35,484 nt of DNA from Phocaeicola faecicola. GTDB lineage: Bacteria > Bacteroidota > Bacteroidia > Bacteroidales > Bacteroidaceae. This document shows positions 18,344-26,565 of this stretch, in pieces (the first letter of the stretch is position 1; each line of letters opens with the position of its first letter). The position numbers were made by a program, and so were the translations under genes. The DNA is taken from assembly GCF_013618865.1 (NCBI RefSeq), contig NZ_JABSOE010000051.1, positions 1 to 35,484 on the forward strand, written 5' to 3'. The notes beneath the pieces were generated by a model. The model made no database searches and was not told the origin of the DNA. It saw only the letters and a program-made list of their open reading frames with translations.

Positions 18344-20683
18344 TTATTTTTTAATACCAGTTGTTAACGAATAAGGTTTTGCAATCATTTTCTGTCCGCG
18401 TTTCTTATTGGGAGTATCTCCCATCTTATATTCCCAGACTCCCCCTTTCAGCAAGTCATCATGGGTTACATACAGTTTGTCATACAACTTACCGTTGATG
18501 TACAATGCCTGAACGTAACGGTTCTTGTCGCTGACTTCCGGAGCCTTTATCTCAAGCATGTTTCCATTGGGCAAGCGATATTTCACCTCACGGAAGTACG
18601 GAGCTCCCAGCACATACTGATCCGTACCCGGACATACCGGATAGAATCCCATTACACTGAACATATACCAGGCCGACATCTGTCCGCAATCGTCGTTTCC
18701 GCTCAAGCCGTCGATATCATTCCGGTACATGCGGTTCAGGATTTCGCGTACCCAATACTGTGTTTTCCACGGCTGTGAAGTCCAGGCATACAAATAAGGA
18801 ATGTGGTGGCTCGGTTCATTTCCGTGTACATATCCTCCCAGCAATCCCTCTTCGGTGATGTCTTCATTCTTCTCATAATATTTTGCAGGAAGATGCATTT
18901 CAAACAGTTCATCTATTTTCCGGATAAACGCCTTATCTCCCCCCATCAGGTCCTTCAGTCCCATTACATCATGAGGCACATGGAACGAAAAATTCCAGGA
19001 GTTACCTTCAATAAAGCCTTCTCCGTGAGTCTGCAACGGATCAAAATCCTTCTTGAAACTACCGTCACTGTATCTCGGACGTACAAATCCCAGTTTTTCA
19101 TCGAAAATCTTCCGGTAATTCAAAGCCCGCTGATAATACTGGTCGGCCACTTCCTGCTCACCCAACTTCAAGGCCGTCTGATACACCGTCCAGTCGTCGT
19201 AAGCAAACTCAAGTGTAGACGACATGGCTGTGACACTCTTGTCGAAAGGAATGTAGCCCAACTTCTTATAATCGTCCAGATGGTCGTAGTAGTCCACATT
19301 CGAAGTCTCCACCATCGCCTTTAAGGCATCTTTTCCATCCGCACAGATTCCCTTGGCAATGGCATCTGCCAACACCGAAGTCGCATGATATCCGCTCATG
19401 CACCAGTTTTCATTCCCCATCAGACTCCATACCGGCAGCATCTTATGCACACTCTGCTGCTGATGCTTGATCATGGAGGCAACCATATCCGCATTCTCCT
19501 TCGGTGCCACCACGTTCAGGAACGGATGTTCGGCACGGTAAGTATCCCACAAAGAAAAGATGGTATAATTGGTAAAGTTCTCCGCATGATGGATGTTGTG
19601 GTCCAGTCCCCGATAAGCCCCGTCCACGTCCATGTATACAGAAGGATTAATCATGGTATGATACAAAGACGTATAAAACATCTCCTTCTGATCCTCGGTA
19701 CCGTCAATCTCGAAGGCATGGAGTTTTTCCTCCCAGCTGCGGGAAGCCTCGCGAACCAGACAGTCGAAATCCTTTCCTTCCGTTTCAGCCTTCAGGTTCT
19801 TCAACGCCCCTTCCGTGCTGACTCCCGACAATGCAACCTTGATCACCAGTTCCGGGTTTGCCGATGTATCAAATTCGAAATAAGACACGATGGAACGTCC
19901 CGAGATTTCCGGGAAATTCTCATCAAGTTTAAAGCGGCGCCAGAATCCTGAATACTGCACCTTCTTTTTGTCCACATATCCGTAATGAGTAACCGGCTGT
20001 GAGAAAGAGATGGCAAAATAAGTATAATTGGTCCGTGCCCAACCGTTCGTAATCCGATATCCGGTCAGCAAAGTATCATTCTCCACCCGAAGATTTGCCC
20101 AAAGCACCTTGCCGTCGTAATTATAAATACCGTGAGATAAATCCAGAATAATTCGTCCATCCGCATCTTTCGGATAAGTATATTTGTGCACACCGGTACG
20201 CGGAGTGGCTGTCAGCTGAGCCTTAATCTGATAATCATCCAGCATCACCTCGTAATATCCGGCAGCTGTATGCTCCGTACTGTGACTGAAACGAGAGCGA
20301 TATCCTTCGCCCGGTACACCGGCCCTGCCGGGATTCAGTTTCAGTTCTCCTACCGTAGGCATGATCAGGATATCTCCCAAATCGGAATGGCCGGTTCCGC
20401 TCAAATGCGTATGACTGAAACCTACAATGGTACTGTCGGAATACTGATATCCGGCACAGTACTTGTACACATCTTTCTGATATTCTCCATTTACATTATG
20501 AGGAATGGTATCCGTATCCGGACTGAGCTGAATCAAGCCAAACGGCACACAAGCTCCCGGGAAAGTATGTCCCATACTGTTTGTTCCGATAATGGGATTT
20601 ACATATTCCACTACATTTCTTTCCGCCCACAAAGGAAATACGGTCATTGCTCCAAGGCAAGCACATAGTATTTTTCTTAACAT
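18344..20683 (-). CDS. GH92 family alpha-mannosidase (first gene of the PUL operon)
   Basis: A 779-residue GH92 exo-alpha-mannosidase with an SPI signal peptide (MLRKILCACLGAMTVFPLWA). Motifs: VNPIIGTNSMGHTFPGACVP and IQLSPDTDT in the N-terminal beta-sandwich; E559 in IEGNSW..VPHD (probable catalytic acid), HGNEPSHH (620-627) and GNDDCGQMSAWY (Asp664/665) in the helical domain. An in-frame ATG at 20707 would add eight residues, but the perfect -7 box at 20717-20724 would leave that start almost without a leader, so 20683 is preferred. This gene heads the operon, upstream of susCD, which is unusual as PUL operons more often begin with susC. The product differs from the downstream GH92 throughout, suggesting a different linkage preference. 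Confidence 0.95.
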   Translation of the reverse strand: MLRKILCACLGAMTVFPLWAERNVVEYVNPIIGTNSMGHTFPGACVPFGLIQLSPDTDTIPHNVNGEYQKDVYKYCAGYQYSDSTIVGFSHTHLSGTGHSDLGDILIMPTVGELKLNPGRAGVPGEGYRSRFSHSTEHTAAGYYEVMLDDYQIKAQLTATPRTGVHKYTYPKDADGRIILDLSHGIYNYDGKVLWANLRVENDTLLTGYRITNGWARTNYTYFAISFSQPVTHYGYVDKKKVQYSGFWRRFKLDENFPEISGRSIVSYFEFDTSANPELVIKVALSGVSTEGALKNLKAETEGKDFDCLVREASRSWEEKLHAFEIDGTEDQKEMFYTSLYHTMINPSVYMDVDGAYRGLDHNIHHAENFTNYTIFSLWDTYRAEHPFLNVVAPKENADMVASMIKHQQQSVHKMLPVWSLMGNENWCMSGYHATSVLADAIAKGICADGKDALKAMVETSNVDYYDHLDDYKKLGYIPFDKSVTAMSSTLEFAYDDWTVYQTALKLGEQEVADQYYQRALNYRKIFDEKLGFVRPRYSDGSFKKDFDPLQTHGEGFIEGNSWNFSFHVPHDVMGLKDLMGGDKAFIRKIDELFEMHLPAKYYEKNEDITEEGLLGGYVHGNEPSHHIPYLYAWTSQPWKTQYWVREILNRMYRNDIDGLSGNDDCGQMSAWYMFSVMGFYPVCPGTDQYVLGAPYFREVKYRLPNGNMLEIKAPEVSDKNRYVQALYINGKLYDKLYVTHDDLLKGGVWEYKMGDTPNKKRGQKMIAKPYSLTTGIKK

Positions 20684-20707
20684 ATTCAAGGTTTTAATGT
20701 TTTTCAT

Positions 20708-21035
20708 CCATTTTCACAAAGATAAAGACTTCGGTTTCTTTAACATTCCTTATAAAAGACATTCGGCCATTACTGCAGAAAAACGTCTGAAAAAAGAATA
20801 AACAGCAAAAACAGGACAAATATTACACCTGAATATCAGAATATTACAAATATACAGTACAAATAGAGAACACCGTAAAAGAAGAAATTCAGAACACTTT
20901 CTGCAAATCAAGAACAAGGAAAACCTTGGGCAGGACACCCCTTATCCGGCAAAATCTTCCGATGGAAATGCCGGAATATATACCTCAATCCACCTACCCC
21001 TATTTCACCAGCGACGCACCTTTCCGTCCCCGGGA
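20708..21035. other. Intergenic region between regulator and PUL operon
   Basis: About 330 nt without a supported gene. It contains the PUL promoter at its left end (20717-20724) and an imperfect nested hairpin (TCCGGCA 20945-20951 with TGCCGGA 20969-20975, inner TTCC/GGAA) that could be the weak terminator of the regulator gene or an operator. The stretch 20740-20900 is AT-rich, as expected for the upstream region of a regulated promoter. A 62-codon minus frame (20750-20938) is Cys/Phe-rich and not gene-like. Confidence 0.5.
20717..20724 (-). promoter_or_regulatory. -7 box of the PUL operon promoter
   Basis: The minus strand reads TATCTTTG, a perfect -7 element, 33 nt before the ATG at 20683. 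At the -33 position (19-nt spacing) only AATG is found; a poor -33 box fits a promoter that needs an activator such as the neighbouring AraC-type regulator. Confidence 0.6.
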
Positions 21036-23951
21036 CTATTGGTTGCCCGAGGATTTCATGTCACGGTAACTCTTGGGAGTCATGCCAAACCGTTGAGAAA
21101 ACTCCTTGTAGAAATAAGGACGACTGGAAATGCCCACTTCCTCTATGACCTCCTGAATGGAGAGATCGGTTTCCGCCAGAAGATGAGCCGCCCTTTCCAT
21201 CTTGTATTTTTTAATGAAATCACTGGGAGTAATCCCCGAAAGTTCCTTAAACTTCCGGTAGAACTGCCGGGAACTCATGTGCATCTTTTCAGATAAGAAA
21301 GTCGAGCCAAGATCGTCATTTGCCAGATGTTCATCCAGCACCTCCAGCAACCGTCTGACAAATTCCACCTGTTCATCCGTACTGCAGTGAGGAAAATCAT
21401 CCGCCCATTGTCCCAAAGGCATCGCATTCACCTCTCCTTTTTCGGGGAAAGCAGCCTCCTTCGACAGGGCCCATGCTGCAATAAAGTGCTGGAATACCCG
21501 TTTACGGTAAAGATAATAGCCTACCCCTGCCAAGATTCCCAGTCCCAGCAACAGCAAGACCATATGAAAAGTTGCAGAATGATACCAGAACGGAATGATC
21601 CGGACTTTTATCGTCAGTTCCTTGTAGATAGAATCAAATACGTCTTTTTTATACCTTACCCTGAAAAGGTATTCTCCTGGCGGAACGTACCGGCAAACGG
21701 CTTCGTTCTCTTTGGAGAACAATGACCAGCGGGAGTCGTATCCTTCCAGAATATACGAATACTCAATGTCAGGAACCGCATAATCCAGGGCGGCAAACTG
21801 CAGGGCAAACGTATTCTGGGCCTCATCCAGAGTAATGACCGAATCTTCCTCCGAATAAAAATCGGTCAGATTAACCCATTTACCGTCTATTCTCAGCGAC
21901 CTCAGGACCAGATCGGCATAATACTCCGACAGGGGTAAGGTATCCCTGAAATACAACAAACCGTTCACTCCGCCCAGGAAGATGTTTCCCGTATAAGGAC
22001 ATCTGTAATAGCTGTCATCACTGAACTCTCCCACTTCTATGCCTTTGCTGTAATAATAGGTATACGAACCCTTGCTCACTGGATCGTACTTAATCAGCCC
22101 TTTATTGGTTCCCAGCCAAAGGATACCGGAGTCATCTTTCACAATTCCATGAATCATGTCATTGAATAATCCCTGCTCCCTTCCGATGTATTCAGCATGG
22201 AAATTTCCATTTTCCATCATCTCTATCGATACCAGTCCGGCAATCGTTCCCACAAAAAAACGGTTTTCATCGTAAGGATACATGCAGAGTACATCATCTA
22301 CAGCCTTTCCCAATATCTTATATAAAGAATACACCTGATACTCACCGGTCTTCATAGAAAAACGAACCAGTCCCTGCCCACGGCTTCCCAACCACAGCAC
22401 AGAGTCTCCCTGTGCCACCATTGAAGAAAATCCGAGCAACTCCCGCTGATGATAATAAAAACGGAACTTCCTGTTTCTGACTGCCCGAAGGCGGCCATTC
22501 TCTTCCTTCACCCTCAGTTTGACCAGTCCCAAACCATTGGTCGCCAGCCAGACAGCCGAGTCCTTGCTCTCATATAAATCATGAACCTCAACCGATTTTC
22601 CCCGCAACGAGTTAGCTACCGGCAATAACCGGTCGTGCTGATAAGAATAATAATACAGCGTTGAATCGAGCATGCCTACCCAGAAATCCTCTCCGTACCG
22701 CTGTTTTTTCAGCATAAAAGCCTGAAAGAAACTGGCCCCGCGCGAATAGTCCTCCAAGGCACACCGGGTATTCGGGTTATATACCACAATCCCCTCAGCG
22801 TCCTCCCGGCCCTCATAAGAAGGAATACGGATCAGTCCGTCCCCCTTGGTACCCACCCAAAGAGTTCCCATCTTATCCGTCATGATTCCTCGCACCTGTC
22901 CGTTGATAGACGAAGACAACTTATCAAATATCAGGTTGGTAACCAATGAGTTTTCCTTAGTCAGCTTGACAATGCCGTTACCATCCGTTCCCAGCCACAA
23001 GATTTCCTGCTTATGGTCCACAAACAAAGAGAACACCCGGAGATCCGCCCGCAAGAACTCCTCCGCATACTGCTCAGAAGCAGTCAGACGCAAGATACCC
23101 CCGTTATGAAGCGTAATCAATATATCATCATAAAACGGAAAGATATCAAAGAAACGTCCGTATCTCTGCAGCAGTCCCCCCACATTCCGGATATACAGCT
23201 TCGACTTATTACGCACATCATACAGATACAGATCGTTGGCATCATCCATGAAAATGAACGTACCCTGATGTGCAAACGAATGCATGATCGGATGATTGTG
23301 CAGCAGAAGAGAAGAAACCGACTGATGCACCTTAGTAGAATCCGAGGCAAACGAACTGACCGAATACCGGTAAATCCGGTTGCTCCGTACCGGGATAAAA
23401 TTCAGGGCCCCCGACGCATCCACATAGGCACAATGATTCAGGGCCCCCATCTCCATATCGAGGGTAAACGCCTTGATAAAACGATGGTGGAACGTGTTGT
23501 AATAATAAATATTCTTGCTGCCCAGAATCCACGAGTTTCCTTTTTCATTGGAATAAACCATGGTATCCTCATCCGGGAAAGAATAATTTTCAGAAACGGT
23601 CAGCGAATCACAGGAAAACAGGTTGATACCGGAAAAGCTTTGTACCCAAAGTCCCTTTTCGCCCGCCACCTGCAAATTGGAAATAATGTTGTTGTCCAGG
23701 GTTTTTCCCCTCGAAAAATCAGTTCTGTAGACCTCAATGTGCTTTCCGTCATAACAGTTCAGTCCGTCATACGTACCAAACCACATCAGGCCCTGACTAT
23801 CCTGACAAATACTGAGAACCGCACTGTTGGAAAGCCCCTGCTGATAATTAATCTCAAAGGAAGTATAAGGATTCGAAAACGCCCCGATGCAACTCATGCA
23901 CAGGCTCATTATTCCGAATAACAAGACTTTTAGGTTCCAGTATCGTATCAT
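21036..23951 (-). CDS. One-component membrane regulator: beta-propeller/Y_Y_Y sensor fused to AraC HTH
   Basis: A 971-residue SusR/HTCS-like regulator. The N-terminal signal/anchor (about 8-26) leads to a periplasmic beta-propeller built of Reg_prop repeats (recurring GLMWFGTYDGLN, LWLGTDGNGIVKL, LWVGTKGDGLIRI, ILWLGTNKGLIKYD), then a Y_Y_Y domain (about 715-785; YSYILEGYDSRWS, PPGEYLFRVR), one TM helix (about 795-815), a 45-residue linker and a C-terminal AraC-type double HTH (about 861-965; MSSRQFYRKFKELSGITPSDFIKKYKMERA). Canonical hybrid two-component systems of Bacteroides (about 1300-1450 residues) carry HisKA, HATPase and receiver domains between TM and HTH; all are absent here with no frameshift. 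It is upstream of and co-directional with the PUL, which it probably activates on binding a glycan released in the periplasm. Confidence 0.93.
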   Translation of the reverse strand: MIRYWNLKVLLFGIMSLCMSCIGAFSNPYTSFEINYQQGLSNSAVLSICQDSQGLMWFGTYDGLNCYDGKHIEVYRTDFSRGKTLDNNIISNLQVAGEKGLWVQSFSGINLFSCDSLTVSENYSFPDEDTMVYSNEKGNSWILGSKNIYYYNTFHHRFIKAFTLDMEMGALNHCAYVDASGALNFIPVRSNRIYRYSVSSFASDSTKVHQSVSSLLLHNHPIMHSFAHQGTFIFMDDANDLYLYDVRNKSKLYIRNVGGLLQRYGRFFDIFPFYDDILITLHNGGILRLTASEQYAEEFLRADLRVFSLFVDHKQEILWLGTDGNGIVKLTKENSLVTNLIFDKLSSSINGQVRGIMTDKMGTLWVGTKGDGLIRIPSYEGREDAEGIVVYNPNTRCALEDYSRGASFFQAFMLKKQRYGEDFWVGMLDSTLYYYSYQHDRLLPVANSLRGKSVEVHDLYESKDSAVWLATNGLGLVKLRVKEENGRLRAVRNRKFRFYYHQRELLGFSSMVAQGDSVLWLGSRGQGLVRFSMKTGEYQVYSLYKILGKAVDDVLCMYPYDENRFFVGTIAGLVSIEMMENGNFHAEYIGREQGLFNDMIHGIVKDDSGILWLGTNKGLIKYDPVSKGSYTYYYSKGIEVGEFSDDSYYRCPYTGNIFLGGVNGLLYFRDTLPLSEYYADLVLRSLRIDGKWVNLTDFYSEEDSVITLDEAQNTFALQFAALDYAVPDIEYSYILEGYDSRWSLFSKENEAVCRYVPPGEYLFRVRYKKDVFDSIYKELTIKVRIIPFWYHSATFHMVLLLLGLGILAGVGYYLYRKRVFQHFIAAWALSKEAAFPEKGEVNAMPLGQWADDFPHCSTDEQVEFVRRLLEVLDEHLANDDLGSTFLSEKMHMSSRQFYRKFKELSGITPSDFIKKYKMERAAHLLAETDLSIQEVIEEVGISSRPYFYKEFSQRFGMTPKSYRDMKSSGNQ

Positions 23952-23961
23952 AGTACAGAAA

Positions 23962-24012
23962 GTTATAAAGAAGAACGTTCATGAAAATGATTCACCTTCA
24001 TAAACGTTCTTC
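23962..24012 (-). terminator. Terminator of the tsaB-rseP operon
   Basis: GAAGAACGTTCATGAA (23970-23985) pairs with TTCATAAACGTTCTTC (23997-24012), a 16-bp stem with one mismatch and an 11-nt loop. On the minus strand it is followed by a T-rich run (TTTATAACTTT). It starts 6 nt after the rseP stop and ends only 18 nt before the regulator start codon. Confidence 0.75.
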
Positions 24013-24018
24013 CCTCAG

Positions 24019-25359
24019 TTAAAACAAGAATCTCAACACATCATTGAAGTTGGCCAGAATGAGCAGTGCAAACAATAAAAACATACCGACCATCTGTGCA
24101 TACTCCAAGAACTTGTCGCTCGGTTTGCGGCGAGCCACAATCTCATACAACAAGAACAACACATGTCCACCGTCCAGTGCCGGAATAGGCAGGATGTTCA
24201 TGAAAGCCAGGATAATTGACAGGAACGCCGTCATTTCCCAGAAACGCTGCCAGTCCCATACCTTAGGGAAGATGCTGCCGATGGCAGCAAATCCACCTAC
24301 ACTCTTGGCTCCTTCCTTCGTGAAGACATACTTCATGTCGTTCACATATCCCTTCAAGGTATTCACACCCAGCGTAACTCCGGCCGGGAACGATTCAAAG
24401 AAACCATAAGAAAGTGTAGTCACCGGATAAGACGGCATGGCGGCAATAGCGCCGACTACAAATTTATCATTGGTGGTAATCTCCACAGTATCACGAACCC
24501 CAGCACGAGAATAAACCAGATTGAACGAAGCTGAAGTCTGTTCCTTCAGCTCAGCCTGCGTACGGATCTTTCCCAGTTCCTCCATAAAACTGTTCCACGA
24601 ATTCAGGGAAGTCCCGTTGACCGCCAGCAGCGAGTCGCCCTTCTGGATACCTGCCTTGGCAAAAGCCCCTTCAGGCAAGACCGAATCAATCACGTTCGGA
24701 CAGAAAGTAGCTACAAAAATCGGATCTTCCTTCGCCACATCCAGCAGACTCAGTTCCGGCATCAGGATCGTCTTTTCCTCACCGTTACGAATCACGGTCA
24801 CCTCCTTTGCCTCCACCATGCTGCGCAGCATGTCCATGTTGAAACGCTCCAACGGCTCTCCGTCCGCACTCTTCAGAATATCCCCATCCTGGAATCCGAT
24901 TTTCTGTGCCGTCTCATTGAACTTCATACCATACGACATGTCCTTCAGTGCGATGTACGAATCTCCCCATTTATACAGAATCATGGAATAAATGAACAGA
25001 GCCAGCAGGAAGTTCATCAATACACCGCCAATCATCACCAGCAGGCGCTGCCATGCCGGTTTCGAGCGGAATTCCCAGTCCTGCGGCGGCAACTTCATCT
25101 GCTCGGTATCCATCGACTCATCGATCATTCCCGAAATCTTGCAGTAGCCTCCCAGCGGCAGCCAGCCCACACCATATTCCGTATCACTGTTCTTCGGTTT
25201 ATATTTGAAAAGTGAGAACCAAGGGTCAAAGAAGATATAAAATTTCTCCACTCGAATCTTGAATAATCGGGCAAAGAAAAAGTGTCCTCCCTCATGAATG
25301 ATTACCAGTAACGACAGACTGAGAATCAGCTGAAGGGCACGAATCAAAAACGTTTCCAT
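24019..25359 (-). CDS. rseP: RseP family site-2 intramembrane zinc metalloprotease
   Basis: A 446-residue inner-membrane S2P protease that cleaves transmembrane segments, classically anti-sigma factors and remnant signal peptides. The zinc-binding HEGGH (22-26) lies in TM1, and the third ligand is in NILPIPALDGGH (388-399, Asp396). Periplasmic PDZ-like domains occupy about 130-305 (QDGDILKSADGEPL, QKGDSLLAVNGTSL). At least three further hydrophobic helices are visible (about 110-128, 370-390, 428-446). It is the last gene of the seven-gene operon beginning with tsaB, 40 bp after dxr; a dxr-rseP pairing is common in bacteria. Confidence 0.96.
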   Translation of the reverse strand: METFLIRALQLILSLSLLVIIHEGGHFFFARLFKIRVEKFYIFFDPWFSLFKYKPKNSDTEYGVGWLPLGGYCKISGMIDESMDTEQMKLPPQDWEFRSKPAWQRLLVMIGGVLMNFLLALFIYSMILYKWGDSYIALKDMSYGMKFNETAQKIGFQDGDILKSADGEPLERFNMDMLRSMVEAKEVTVIRNGEEKTILMPELSLLDVAKEDPIFVATFCPNVIDSVLPEGAFAKAGIQKGDSLLAVNGTSLNSWNSFMEELGKIRTQAELKEQTSASFNLVYSRAGVRDTVEITTNDKFVVGAIAAMPSYPVTTLSYGFFESFPAGVTLGVNTLKGYVNDMKYVFTKEGAKSVGGFAAIGSIFPKVWDWQRFWEMTAFLSIILAFMNILPIPALDGGHVLFLLYEIVARRKPSDKFLEYAQMVGMFLLFALLILANFNDVLRFLF

Positions 25360-25399
25360 GTACTATTTTGCCTATTTTTTTAAGTTAATATTTAATTGT

Positions 25400-26557
25400 T
25401 TACTTCATGTTATTAATCACCATCTCAGCTGCGATACGCCGGGTTTCCGCATCCGTAGACACATAATCCTCGTAAGTCGGCGTCTGGATAAACGGCACAC
25501 GCTGCATTGACTTCTCTATCACCTCACTCATTCCCAGGAACGAGATCTGGTCTTTCAGGAAGGCCGCTACCACCACCTCATTCGCCGCATTGACAATACA
25601 AGGCATGTTACCCCCCTGGTTCAGCGCTTCATAAGCCAGTGCCAGGTTGCGGAAACGCTGTGTATCAGGCGCCTCGAAAGTCAGGCTGTTGCATTTCAGG
25701 AAATCCAGCCGGTCGAATGACGAACGTACCCGGTTCGGATAGGAAAACGCATACTGAATGGGCAGACGCATATCGGGCACTCCCAGCTGTGCCTTCACTG
25801 CTCCGTCTTCAAATTCCACCATCGAATGAATGACCGACTGCGGATGAACCACCACCTCAATCTGCTTAGGCTGCAGTCCGAAGAGCCACTTGGCCTCTAT
25901 CACCTCGAATCCCTTGTTCATCATCGAAGCCGAGTCGACGGTAATCTTGGCGCCCATGCTCCAGTTCGGATGCTTCAACGCCTGTTCCTTGGTCACCTTC
26001 TGCAGCTGCTCCATGGTAAATGTCCGGAAAGGACCTCCCGAAGCTGTCAGAATGATCTTCTCCAGCGGATTGTTCACTTCCAGACACTGGAAGATAGCCG
26101 AATGCTCGGAATCCACCGGCAAAATCGGAGTCCGGTACTGACTGGCCAGCGCATTGACCAGTTCACCGGCAACCACCATCGTTTCCTTATTGGCCAGCGC
26201 AATTACCTTCCCGGCCCGAATCGCATTCATGGTCGGACGCAGTCCTGCATATCCCACCATCGCTGTCAGTACGATATCAATGGGACCCGATTCCACAATC
26301 TGGCAGATTGCCTCCATACCGGCATACACCTTCACCGGCAAATCCGACAAAGCCTCTTTCAGCTGCGGATACTTGTCTTCGTTGGCAATCACCACCGCCT
26401 CAGGCCGAAATTTACGTGCCTGCTCAATCAGCAGTTCCACCCGGTTGTTTGCCGTCAGTACATAAGCCTCATACAAATCCGGATGCTCCTCAATCACCTG
26501 CAAGGCCTGAGTTCCAATAGAACCGGTAGAGCCTAATATTGCGATCTGTTTCTTCAT
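25400..26557 (-). CDS. dxr: 1-deoxy-D-xylulose 5-phosphate reductoisomerase
   Basis: Second step of the MEP isoprenoid pathway: NADPH-dependent conversion of DXP to 2-C-methyl-D-erythritol 4-phosphate, cytoplasmic, the target of fosmidomycin. 385 residues. Motifs: GSTGSIG (9-15, NADPH), ALANKETMV (120-128), PVDSEHSAIFQ with metal ligands Asp149 and Glu151, ASGGPFR, and HPNWSMGAKITVDSASMMNKG. The frame extends to a TTG at 26569 that overlaps the stop of the preceding gene (TTGA), but the ATG at 26557 gives the standard MKKQIAILGSTG start. The isoprenoids feed MenA at the right of the window and undecaprenyl carriers for the wall. Confidence 0.97.
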   Translation of the reverse strand: MKKQIAILGSTGSIGTQALQVIEEHPDLYEAYVLTANNRVELLIEQARKFRPEAVVIANEDKYPQLKEALSDLPVKVYAGMEAICQIVESGPIDIVLTAMVGYAGLRPTMNAIRAGKVIALANKETMVVAGELVNALASQYRTPILPVDSEHSAIFQCLEVNNPLEKIILTASGGPFRTFTMEQLQKVTKEQALKHPNWSMGAKITVDSASMMNKGFEVIEAKWLFGLQPKQIEVVVHPQSVIHSMVEFEDGAVKAQLGVPDMRLPIQYAFSYPNRVRSSFDRLDFLKCNSLTFEAPDTQRFRNLALAYEALNQGGNMPCIVNAANEVVVAAFLKDQISFLGMSEVIEKSMQRVPFIQTPTYEDYVSTDAETRRIAAEMVINNMK

Positions 26558-26565
26558 AATCTCTA

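Noticed and set aside
20750..20938. A 62-codon minus frame between the regulator and the PUL
   Set aside because: Cys/Phe/Leu-rich composition caused by AT-rich non-coding DNA; no family or promoter support, and it lies in the expected regulatory region.
20945..20975. Nested hairpin after the regulator as a strong terminator
   Set aside because: The stem is only 7 bp plus an inner 4 bp and has no T-tract on the minus strand, so it is mentioned only as part of the intergenic region.
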